13,508 nt of DNA from CAZQYC01 sp043746555 (GTDB lineage Bacteria > Pseudomonadota > Gammaproteobacteria > Steroidobacterales > Steroidobacteraceae): the NCBI GenBank assembly GCA_043746555.1, contig JAYTQU010000127.1, forward strand, positions 1-13,508, read 5' to 3'. Under the pieces are notes generated by a model. That model saw nothing but the letters and a program-made list of their open reading frames with translations. It was not told the DNA's origin and ran no database searches. Of the stretch, positions 8,281 through 13,508 are shown in pieces (the first letter of the stretch is position 1; the number at the start of each line of letters is the position of its first letter). The position numbers and the translations under genes were made by a program.

Positions 8281-9027
8281 TCACACTTCCACTTTGCTGA
8301 AGAAACGACTGCCGGACATTAGGAACGCAATCGTCAATCCCAGTAGCACCGCAGTATCGATCGCGAGACCGTAGTGCCCCGCGCCGATCAGCAAATCGCG
8401 AAACGCGTCGACACCGTACGACAACGGATTGATGCGTGCCACGACCGCCAAACCCATAGGCAATCCCTTGAGCGGATAGAGCGCGCCCGAGAGAAAAAAC
8501 ATCGGCATCACTAAAAAATTGATGATGAGTTGAAACCCTTGCATGTCGTTGAGCACCGAAGCAATCGCAGTGCCTAACGCGGTAAACATCAAGGCCAGCA
8601 AAAACAAATACGGAATCACGAACAGGATGGCCCACGGATCGACCGGTCGAAAACCAAACGCCAATGAAAGAAATAACACGATCATGCCTTGCAAAGTGGC
8701 GACGGTCGCGCCGCCCAATGTGCGGCCAAGCATGATGTTGAAGCGTGGCATGGGCGCGACCAATGTCTCCTTGAGAAATCCGAATTGTCGATCCCAAATC
8801 ACTTCCATGCCGGAAAAAATCGCCGAGAAAATAATCGTCATGCCGACCACGCCCGGCGCAAGGAAGCTCAAATAGTTGCCTTGTCCGGCCTGGCGAAAGA
8901 CGGCGCCAAAACCATAGCCCAACGCCAGCAAATACAACATCGGTTGTACGAGCGAACCGATGATGCGCGAGCGCGAGCGCCAATAGCGTTTCAGTTGTCG
9001 CAGCCAAAGAATGTAAATTTTGTTCAT
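8281..9027 (-). CDS. ABC-2 type transporter permease (DrrB-like)
   Basis: This inner-membrane protein of 248 residues has about six hydrophobic segments. A basic N-terminus (LRQLKRYWRSRSR) is followed by PMLYLLALGYGFG, FLAPGVVGMTIIFSAIFSG, a cytoplasmic loop with FLKETLVAPMPR, and then further membrane helices. ETLVAPMPR and the late segment FFLSGALYPL followed by RINPLSYGVD are typical of ABC-2 permeases such as the daunorubicin exporter DrrB. It starts 13 bases after the stop of the ATPase gene, so the two form one operon and one exporter. Exported cargo could be a small molecule, lipid or polysaccharide; neighbourhood with the A-T-TE gene favours a small molecule only weakly. Confidence 0.9.
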   Translation of the reverse strand: MNKIYILWLRQLKRYWRSRSRIIGSLVQPMLYLLALGYGFGAVFRQAGQGNYLSFLAPGVVGMTIIFSAIFSGMEVIWDRQFGFLKETLVAPMPRFNIMLGRTLGGATVATLQGMIVLFLSLAFGFRPVDPWAILFVIPYLFLLALMFTALGTAIASVLNDMQGFQLIINFLVMPMFFLSGALYPLKGLPMGLAVVARINPLSYGVDAFRDLLIGAGHYGLAIDTAVLLGLTIAFLMSGSRFFSKVEV

Positions 9028-9040
9028 GACTTCTTACCTA

Positions 9041-9844
9041 TTATTTTTGGCCCATGCGGCTGCGCATAAACGCGCGCATTAATTCTTTCGGATCGGCCGC
9101 TTCGTCGCGAATTTGCTTGCCGGTTAGTGCTAGGAAGGCTTCTTCCAACGATGCCTTGCCGGTCTTTTCCTTCAGTTCGGCGGTCGTGCCCAACGCCACA
9201 ATCTTGCCTTGATCGATGATGGCAATGCGTTGCGCGATTTTCTCGGCTTCGTCCATGTAATGTGTCGTGAACAGTACTGTTGTGCCTTGCGACTTATTCA
9301 GTTCACGCAAATAGTTCCACATACTGTTGCGGGTTTGTACATCCAAGCCCAAGGTCGGCTCGTCTAGGAAAATGATCTTGGGCTCATGCAGTAGACCGCG
9401 CGCAATTTCCAGCCGACGTTTCATGCCACCCGAGAAGTTCTTTGCTACGTCGTCTTTTCGATCCCAAAGCTCAACGAACTTGAGTAATTGTTCGATGCGC
9501 TCGGAACGCTGTGCGCGAGGCACATCGTAAAGCACACCGTGAATCTCCATGTTTTCCCACGCTGTGAGTTCGCCATCGAGACTCGGATCTTGAAACACAA
9601 TGCCAAATGAGCGGCGCACTTGATCGGATTGGCTCACTGTATCGAAGCCATTAACGGTCACCGTGCCGGAGGTCGGACGCAGCAGTGTGGTAAGCATCTT
9701 GATGGTGGTGGATTTACCCGCACCGTTTGGCCCAAGCAACGCGAATATCTCACCCGATTTCACTTCGAACGAAATGTCGTCCACCGCGACGATCTTGTCG
9801 AATTTCTTGGTAATCCCTTTTGCTTCAATCATTACATCAGTCAT
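9041..9844 (-). CDS. ABC transporter ATP-binding protein (DrrA-like)
   Basis: This 267-residue cytoplasmic ATPase powers the adjacent ABC-2 permease. All nucleotide-binding motifs are intact: Walker A GPNGAGKST at 38-46, Q-loop Gln85 (VFQDP), signature FSGGM at 137-141, Walker B IIFLDE at 157-162, D-loop GLD at 166-168 and switch His195 (TTHYMDEAE). Length and the short C-terminal extension fit the DrrA/CcmA-type subfamily of exporters. ATG 9844 has GAGGAG seven bases upstream, which is the strongest ribosome-binding site in the window. It is the first gene of the exporter operon, and its promoter must lie in the region shared with the crotonase gene. Confidence 0.95.
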   Translation of the reverse strand: MTDVMIEAKGITKKFDKIVAVDDISFEVKSGEIFALLGPNGAGKSTTIKMLTTLLRPTSGTVTVNGFDTVSQSDQVRRSFGIVFQDPSLDGELTAWENMEIHGVLYDVPRAQRSERIEQLLKFVELWDRKDDVAKNFSGGMKRRLEIARGLLHEPKIIFLDEPTLGLDVQTRNSMWNYLRELNKSQGTTVLFTTHYMDEAEKIAQRIAIIDQGKIVALGTTAELKEKTGKASLEEAFLALTGKQIRDEAADPKELMRAFMRSRMGQK

Positions 9845-10080
9845 TCGTCCGCTCCTCGTTACGTTCTTGCGTTCCCACTTGGGACCGGCTTCTTACATTG
9901 CGTTGTTTGGAGTCGGTTTCCATTGTCGCATCCCGCTCACCATAAATCTAACGGCGTTGGGCCTGCGCCGTTAGCGAAATGTCCGTTCGTCCTCCGGACT
10001 GCGGGAATTCCTGTACATTCGCACTTTCATCGGTTGTTGCGATGACTTGCCTAAATTACGGCCTATATTATGGTTTTCCC
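9845..10080. promoter_or_regulatory. Divergent intergenic region between ABC exporter operon and crotonase gene
   Basis: This 236-bp region holds the promoters of two divergent transcripts, but I could not fix a convincing -35/-10 pair for either. It is rich in inverted repeats: TCCCA-CT-TGGGA at 9873-9884, just upstream of the ATPase ribosome-binding site, and two hairpins in a row at 9948-9974 and 9981-9999. The plus-strand frame is open from 9979, but its start would fall between hairpins and its product has no family character until the Met at 10081. Confidence 0.4.
9948..9974. repeat. Perfect 9-bp inverted repeat (CTAACGGCG / CGCCGTTAG)
   Basis: The arms at 9948-9956 and 9966-9974 are perfectly complementary around a 9-base loop. 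A second, weaker hairpin with arms GTCCG (9981-9985) and CGGAC (9995-9999), also with a 9-base loop, follows seven bases later. No T-run follows and the flanking genes diverge, so this is not an obvious terminator. It could be an operator or an RNA structure in the leader of the crotonase transcript. Confidence 0.45.
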
Positions 10081-10926
10081 ATGACCACTTACCAAGACAT
10101 TCTCTACTCGACCGCCGACGGTATCGCGACAATTACTCTCAATCGTCCCGACAAGCTCAACGCTTGGACGCCTGCGATGCAGTCGAGCATAAAGAGTGCG
10201 CTGGTGGAGGCAGCGAACGACACCAATGTGCGCGCGATTGTGGTCACGGGAGCGGGCCGCGGATTTTGTGCCGGCGCAGACATGAGTGGGTTGCAGCAGA
10301 TCGATGCAGCCAAGTGGGATGAGCGTTCACTCGCGCGCGCGGATGACGAAATCAAGCTCAATGCCGACAAACTCGGCCCCGATGTGACTGCGCACTACGG
10401 CGGTCGATTCGGATATTTGATGTCAATTCCCAAACCCATCATCGCCGCGATCAACGGGCCGTGTGCCGGAATCGGATTGGTGTTCACGTTGTATTGCGAT
10501 CTGCGCTTTGCGGCATCGGGCATCAAGTTTACCACTTCCTTCGCGCAGCGTGGATTGATCGCGGAGCATGGCATCTCGTGGTTGTTGCCGCGACTGACCG
10601 GCATTGCACATGCATTCGACATTCTGTTTACCGCGCGCAAGTTCGGCGCCGAGGAAGCAGCACGAATGAACCTGGTCAATCGCACCTTCCCGCAGGAAAC
10701 ATTTGTGGTGTCGGTCACCGAGTACGTACGACAACTCGTGACGAGCGTCTCGCCGCGTTCGCTTGCAGTGATGAAGGCGCAGGTGTGGAAGGCGCTATAT
10801 CAGGATTTGAATGACGCGATTGCCATCTGCGATGCCGAGATGCAAAAGAGTTTCGCCACCGAAGATTTCAAAGAAGGCGTGGCACATTTTGTCGAGAAGC
10901 GCCTGCCGCGATTTACAGGACGTTGA
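10081..10926 (+). CDS. Crotonase-fold (enoyl-CoA hydratase/isomerase family) protein
   Basis: This 281-residue protein belongs to the crotonase superfamily, which acts on acyl-CoA thioesters through an oxyanion hole. The fold is shown by ITLNRPDKLNAW (18-29), GRGFCAGADM (59-68) and NGPCAGIG (125-132). By hand alignment the two glutamates of rat enoyl-CoA hydratase (Glu144 and Glu164) are Val134 and Phe154 here. Instead, Glu162 in GLIAEHG aligns with the Asp of GLIPD in PaaG-type isomerases. Isomerase or other crotonase chemistry is therefore more likely than simple hydration. ATG 10081 (MTTYQDILYS) was chosen because upstream residues to 9979 do not look like this family. No ribosome-binding site is visible before it. 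It stands alone on its strand. Confidence 0.9.
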   Translation: MTTYQDILYSTADGIATITLNRPDKLNAWTPAMQSSIKSALVEAANDTNVRAIVVTGAGRGFCAGADMSGLQQIDAAKWDERSLARADDEIKLNADKLGPDVTAHYGGRFGYLMSIPKPIIAAINGPCAGIGLVFTLYCDLRFAASGIKFTTSFAQRGLIAEHGISWLLPRLTGIAHAFDILFTARKFGAEEAARMNLVNRTFPQETFVVSVTEYVRQLVTSVSPRSLAVMKAQVWKALYQDLNDAIAICDAEMQKSFATEDFKEGVAHFVEKRLPRFTGR

Positions 10927-10989
10927 GTGTGCCTAAAGTGGTGGTTATGACGGCATGTGAGATAGACGTCGAATTGCGGCAGTTCGGGT

Positions 10990-10998
10990 TGCTATACT
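10990..10998 (+). promoter_or_regulatory. Putative extended -10 promoter for the double-HTH regulator
   Basis: TGC-TATACT matches the extended -10 consensus TGn-TATAAT with one mismatch. Initiation near 11005 would leave a leader of about 50 bases before ATG 11054. No good -35 lies 16-18 bases upstream, which extended -10 promoters can tolerate. This is a motif match only. Confidence 0.35.
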
Positions 10999-11038
10999 GG
11001 CGTTGATTTCCAATTGCCGACTCCTGAGCCGTGTTGAC

Positions 11039-11054
11039 TTATTTGGCTAAATAA
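11039..11054. promoter_or_regulatory. Inverted repeat abutting the start codon of the double-HTH regulator
   Basis: TTATTT-GGCT-AAATAA is a perfect 6+4+6 inverted repeat whose last base is the A of ATG 11054. The gene has no visible Shine-Dalgarno sequence. The repeat could be an autoregulatory operator for the encoded TetR-type protein or a weak hairpin that limits translation. It is AT-rich and short, so chance is possible. Confidence 0.35.
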
Positions 11055-11971
11055 TGGGCATTACATCGAACGCGAAATCGAACGCCAAATCCCGGATCGC
11101 GCTGACGAGAGACGAGCTCTATCGGCGTGTGTGGTCGAAGCCGTTGAGCCTGGTCGCCCAGGAAGTCGGCGTAAGCGGCAATGCGCTCGCGAAAATATGC
11201 AATCGACTGTTGGTGCCGTATCCGTCGCGAGGCTATTGGGCGAAGGTGGGTGGCGGCAAACTGCTTACTCGTACACCGTTGCCTTCGGCGCCCGAGCGCC
11301 ACACGCAGCGCGTAACGATTTCATCCGAACGCGCGGCGTCGCGCCGTACCAGAACGCGGCTGAAAATCGAGGATCGTCGCGAGCAACTCATCGAAGTCGC
11401 CAAAGAAATTATCGTGAAGGAGGGTTTGCACGCCGCCTCGATGAAACGGATTGCCGCGCAGGCGGGCATGAGTGAAACGCAGGTCTACAATTATTTCGGC
11501 AGTCGCGAAAAGTTGTTTCTCGTGCTGGCGAGTAGCGAAAGGGCCAAAATCGTCGCGGCGCGAAAAGCCGATATTTCGCAATTCAAGGATCACTACGAGC
11601 AGGTTATCGCGTCGACGCGGACCTACTTGCGGCAAATCGATCTTCGCAGCGGACTCTTGCAGATGCTGCTGCGGAATCCGGAAGTTCGAGAGGGTTTGCG
11701 TCGGGAAGACATTAAGCAACGAAAGACGACTCGCGGTGCGCACGCGCGCTACTTAGTCGACCTTTATGGCATTCCCTTAGATGTGGCGGTCGGCTGTACT
11801 GCGATTTTGTCGCGCTTGTGCGGGCGCGCGGCCCAGTTGATTTCCGATCGCAGAATCCCGCTTGAGTTGGCGGAGCCTATGTGTGTTGCGATAGTGTTGC
11901 GCGGATCACGCGACGTGATCGGGGGTTATCGTCACGCGGCCGGGCGATCGCAAGGCTTGCAAGCTGCTTAG
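11054..11971 (+). CDS. TetR-family regulator with an additional N-terminal helix-turn-helix domain
   Basis: This 305-residue protein appears to carry two DNA-binding units. Residues 18-66 (from LTRDELYRRVWSKPL to PSRGYWAKV) match a helix-turn-helix-like motif I know from many uncharacterised bacterial proteins: ELY-x2-VW-x-x-P, a V-S-x-x-ALAKIC recognition segment, then P-x-RGYWAK. Residues 70-105 form a basic, low-complexity linker. Residues 108-155 are a typical TetR DNA-binding domain ending in GMSETQVYNYFGSREKLF. The rest is a helical ligand/dimer region with no recognisable specificity. Its 3' end overlaps the next, convergent TetR gene by 66 bp. Targets are unknown; autoregulation and control of the neighbouring crotonase gene are possibilities. 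Confidence 0.87.
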   Translation: MGITSNAKSNAKSRIALTRDELYRRVWSKPLSLVAQEVGVSGNALAKICNRLLVPYPSRGYWAKVGGGKLLTRTPLPSAPERHTQRVTISSERAASRRTRTRLKIEDRREQLIEVAKEIIVKEGLHAASMKRIAAQAGMSETQVYNYFGSREKLFLVLASSERAKIVAARKADISQFKDHYEQVIASTRTYLRQIDLRSGLLQMLLRNPEVREGLRREDIKQRKTTRGAHARYLVDLYGIPLDVAVGCTAILSRLCGRAAQLISDRRIPLELAEPMCVAIVLRGSRDVIGGYRHAAGRSQGLQAA

Positions 11972-12586
11972 TATCAGTGCCTGACAGAGCTGACGCGCTG
12001 TCGTTTGGTTCAATTCCTTCCGATGCGTCAGGCTGCCCGCTTCTTCGGGAATGGCCGCGATCATTTCAATCGCCGCCATGATTTCTTTTTCGGATAGCTT
12101 AAGCGTAGTGCGCGCTAGTCGAGTCAAGCGACGTAGGATTGCTTGGCCTACGCGTGTTGCATCGGCATCGATACGGTCGGCCATGTACAAGTCGGTCATT
12201 AATATGTGAAGCAATGGACCGCGTTGCGCCACATGTTGGAAATAAAGCATGCCGCAGAGAACGGCCGCTTGCTCCAAATCGTTCACGCGCGACGCGGTTT
12301 CGACGCCGGCGGTGGCGAGCCCATCGATTTCTCGCCGCAGAAGCGCGTTAAAAAGATCGTATTGAGTCGCGAAGTAAGTATAGATGAGCGCTTTGCTGAC
12401 ATTAGCCGCTTGCGCAAGCGCCTCAACCGACAGCGGCAAATATCCTTGTTTGACGATCAGTAGCGCGGCAGCGTCCATGATCTGCGTGCGGCGCACTTGC
12501 GGCGAGAGTCTCGTTCGTTGTTTTGTCGCGCGGGCGTTCTTCTTTACAAGCGACTTGGCGCCGACTCTTTTTCGTTGTGTTGCCAT
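11906..12586 (-). CDS. TetR-family transcriptional regulator
   Basis: This 226-residue regulator has a very basic N-terminus (MATQRKRVGAK and following), then a TetR helix-turn-helix domain at about 32-80 with SVEALAQAANVSKALIYTYFATQYDLF, and a helical C-terminal ligand/dimer domain. The frame is open to ATG 12637, but that would place a promoter-like inverted repeat (12602-12628) inside the gene. ATG 12586 is preferred although it has no Shine-Dalgarno sequence, because the predicted transcript begins only a few bases upstream. It is divergent from the TonB-dependent receptor, a common arrangement for a local repressor and its target. The inducer is unknown. Confidence 0.9.
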   Translation of the reverse strand: MATQRKRVGAKSLVKKNARATKQRTRLSPQVRRTQIMDAAALLIVKQGYLPLSVEALAQAANVSKALIYTYFATQYDLFNALLRREIDGLATAGVETASRVNDLEQAAVLCGMLYFQHVAQRGPLLHILMTDLYMADRIDADATRVGQAILRRLTRLARTTLKLSEKEIMAAIEMIAAIPEEAGSLTHRKELNQTTARQLCQALILSSLQALRSPGRVTITPDHVA

Positions 12587-12596
12587 GAGGGCATCA

Positions 12597-12625
12597 CTTA
12601 TAACTTGCGCAACAGGCGCTCGCAA
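12597..12625 (-). promoter_or_regulatory. Putative sigma70 promoter of the TetR gene
   Basis: On the minus strand TTGCGA (12625-12620) and TATAAG (12602-12597) are separated by exactly 17 bases and fit -35 and -10 elements. Initiation would fall near 12590, leaving only about four bases before ATG 12586, so the mRNA would be essentially leaderless. This agrees with the missing Shine-Dalgarno sequence. Confidence 0.5.
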
Positions 12626-12628
12626 GTT
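12602..12628. promoter_or_regulatory. Inverted repeat over the TetR promoter, likely autoregulatory operator
   Basis: AACTTGCG (12602-12609) and CGCAAGTT (12621-12628) are perfect 8-bp arms around an 11-base spacer. The repeat covers the -35 and the spacer and touches the -10 of the TetR promoter. Placement and symmetry fit a site bound by a TetR dimer that represses its own gene. Confidence 0.5.
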
Positions 12629-12647
12629 GCAAGTCACAGATCACAGG
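12622..12647. repeat. Two adjacent tandem 7-mer repeat pairs
   Basis: GCAAGTT-GCAAGTC (12622-12635) is followed, with a two-base overlap, by TCACAGA-TCACAGG (12634-12647). Each pair differs only in its last base. They lie immediately upstream of the TetR promoter and share the right arm of the inverted repeat. Confidence 0.4.
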
Positions 12648-12796
12648 TTATACATCGATTGAAGCCAAGCCAGGGTCGATGGCTAGTGGTGGGGAAGTCA
12701 ATACATAACGATTTGGCGCGAGGGCATCCCTCTGTCGATTTCTTTCATGGGTCCCTGCGGCGGGAGACATGAGTTTCTTGAAGAAAGCTGATGATG

Positions 12797-12825
12797 TTGG
12801 TGGCGCGGTCAATAATGTGTATGAT
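12797..12825 (+). promoter_or_regulatory. Putative promoter of the TonB-dependent receptor gene
   Basis: TTGGTG (12797-12802) and TATGAT (12820-12825) are spaced by 17 bases. The -10 matches five of six consensus bases, the -35 three of six. Initiation near 12832 would give a leader of about 80 bases before ATG 12913. Confidence 0.35.
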
Positions 12826-12912
12826 CCGCGCCATTGGCTCGGACAATCGATGCCTGCAAAGGTCGATGTCCGTGTCGTTTTGGATGATCTACTCAGAACT
12901 CAAGGGGGCTAT

Positions 12913-13508
12913 ATGATTCGCAAACGTTCCTATTTGGCGACGTGCATGATGGTCGGGGGTATCGCGAGCGTCGCTCACGCTCAGCAACCCCCCGCTAAGA
13001 CATCGATACTGGAAGAAATCGTCGTCACCGCCCAAAAGCGTAGTGAAAACCTGCAGGAAGTTCCGGTCGCGGTGACTGCGTTGACCGATAAAACGCGCGA
13101 GTTACTCGGTATTAAGACCGTTCAAGACATGACCGACTTTACGCCCGGCCTTGTTTACTACACCGGCCTTGATCGCATGGTGCTGCGCGGCATCGGCCGA
13201 CTGACTAACAACGCTGGCACTGAACCCGGCGTTGCAACTTATGTAGACGGATTCTATGTGACCAGCAACATCTTGGTTGGTGCGAGCGATCTATTTAACG
13301 AACGAGTGGAAATTTTGCGCGGACCGCAAGGCACCCTTTATGGGCGCAATGCAGTTGGCGGTGCCATTAACACGATCAGCCGCCGTCCGACCGACGATTG
13401 GAGCGGCGAAGTGCGCACCACCGTTGCCAATTACGATCGCACTGTTGCCGAAGGTACATTCTCGGGTCCTATTGGTGGCGGCTGGAAGTTTCGCGTCACA
13501 GCGTCCGA
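12913..13508 (+). CDS. TonB-dependent outer-membrane receptor, N-terminal part (3' truncated by window edge)
   Basis: The first 198 residues of a TonB-dependent receptor are visible; the frame is open to the end of the window. A signal peptide (MIRKRSYLAT to about residue 23, ending AHA) is followed by a TonB-box-like EEIVVTAQKR at 34-43. The plug domain has LQEVPVAVTAL, the segment LRGIG at 91-95, YVDGFY at 110-115 and the strongly conserved RGPQGTLYGRNAVGGAIN at 136-153. The beta-barrel has just begun at the window edge. Such receptors import siderophores, vitamins, sugars or other large nutrients using the proton-motive force; the ligand is not readable here. ATG 12913 has GGGGG four bases upstream and places the signal peptide correctly. 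The divergent TetR gene is the likely local regulator. Confidence 0.93.
   Translation, partial: MIRKRSYLATCMMVGGIASVAHAQQPPAKTSILEEIVVTAQKRSENLQEVPVAVTALTDKTRELLGIKTVQDMTDFTPGLVYYTGLDRMVLRGIGRLTNNAGTEPGVATYVDGFYVTSNILVGASDLFNERVEILRGPQGTLYGRNAVGGAINTISRRPTDDWSGEVRTTVANYDRTVAEGTFSGPIGGGWKFRVTAS

Larger units (their letters stand above)
12587..12912. other. 326-bp intergenic region between TetR and TonB-receptor genes
   Basis: No gene is assigned here. The left part holds the TetR promoter and inverted repeat, plus two tandem 7-mer pairs at 12622-12647. A small GAGGG-CAT-CCCTC palindrome lies at 12720-12732. The 9-mer GAGGGCATC occurs at both 12587 and 12720. An in-frame ATG at 12769 with GGAG upstream would extend the receptor by 48 codons, but it would precede the signal peptide and lies upstream of the likely receptor promoter, so it is not used. 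Confidence 0.5.

Noticed and set aside
8240..9007. Long open frame of 255 codons on the minus strand overlapping the ABC-2 permease
   Set aside because: It is the shifted frame of the permease gene; its translation is rich in Arg and His, has no membrane segments and no family features, whereas the 8281-9027 frame is a typical ABC-2 permease.
12720..12732. GAGGG-CAT-CCCTC palindrome and the shared 9-mer GAGGGCATC at 12587
   Set aside because: Short, one copy lies at the TetR start codon, and no promoter element coincides; chance is sufficient.
12769..12912. Upstream in-frame ATG for the TonB receptor with GGAG before it
   Set aside because: It would add 48 residues in front of a clear signal peptide and lies upstream of the likely receptor promoter.

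Overview
The window looks like chromosomal DNA of a Gram-negative proteobacterium. The evidence is a TonB-dependent outer-membrane receptor with signal peptide and plug domain, a periplasmic PQQ dehydrogenase with a C-terminal cytochrome c domain, and TetR-type regulators. A gammaproteobacterium is my best guess from the style of the TonB receptor and the 5'-terminal conserved hypothetical; the sequence does not prove this. No insertion sequence, CRISPR array, tRNA or rRNA was recognised.

Layout. (1) 2-385 (+) is the 3' end of a conserved hypothetical protein, followed convergently by a quinohemoprotein dehydrogenase (419-2425, -). (2) A class I SAM methyltransferase (2611-3387, +) runs divergently from the dehydrogenase and converges on a large single-module NRPS-like protein (3476 to about 6151, -) with the order adenylation - carrier - thioesterase. 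(3) Divergent from that gene is a glutamine-hydrolysing asparagine synthetase (6327-8243, +). It converges on a two-gene ABC-2 exporter operon (ATPase 9041-9844 then permease 8281-9027, both -). (4) A crotonase-family protein (10081-10926, +) lies divergently from the exporter. (5) A regulator block follows: a TetR protein with an extra N-terminal helix-turn-helix domain (11054-11971, +) overlaps tail-to-tail with a second TetR protein (11906-12586, -). The second TetR is divergent from a TonB-dependent receptor that runs off the window (12913 onward, +).

How the genes may work together. The A-T-TE protein, the divergent asparagine synthetase and the ABC-2 exporter form a plausible minimal small-molecule locus: acid activation, amide-nitrogen transfer and export. 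The methyltransferase is a possible tailoring enzyme. This is inference from gene neighbourhood. By hand alignment the adenylation domain lacks the aspartate that normally anchors an alpha-amino group, which suggests a substrate other than a standard alpha-amino acid. The TetR/TonB-receptor pair at the right end looks like a separate uptake unit. A perfect inverted repeat covers the likely promoter of that TetR gene, which appears to give a nearly leaderless mRNA.

The most informative points are the altered adenylation pocket, the TetR protein with two DNA-binding domains, the crotonase that lacks both catalytic glutamates of true enoyl-CoA hydratases, and several palindromes placed over putative promoters or starts.
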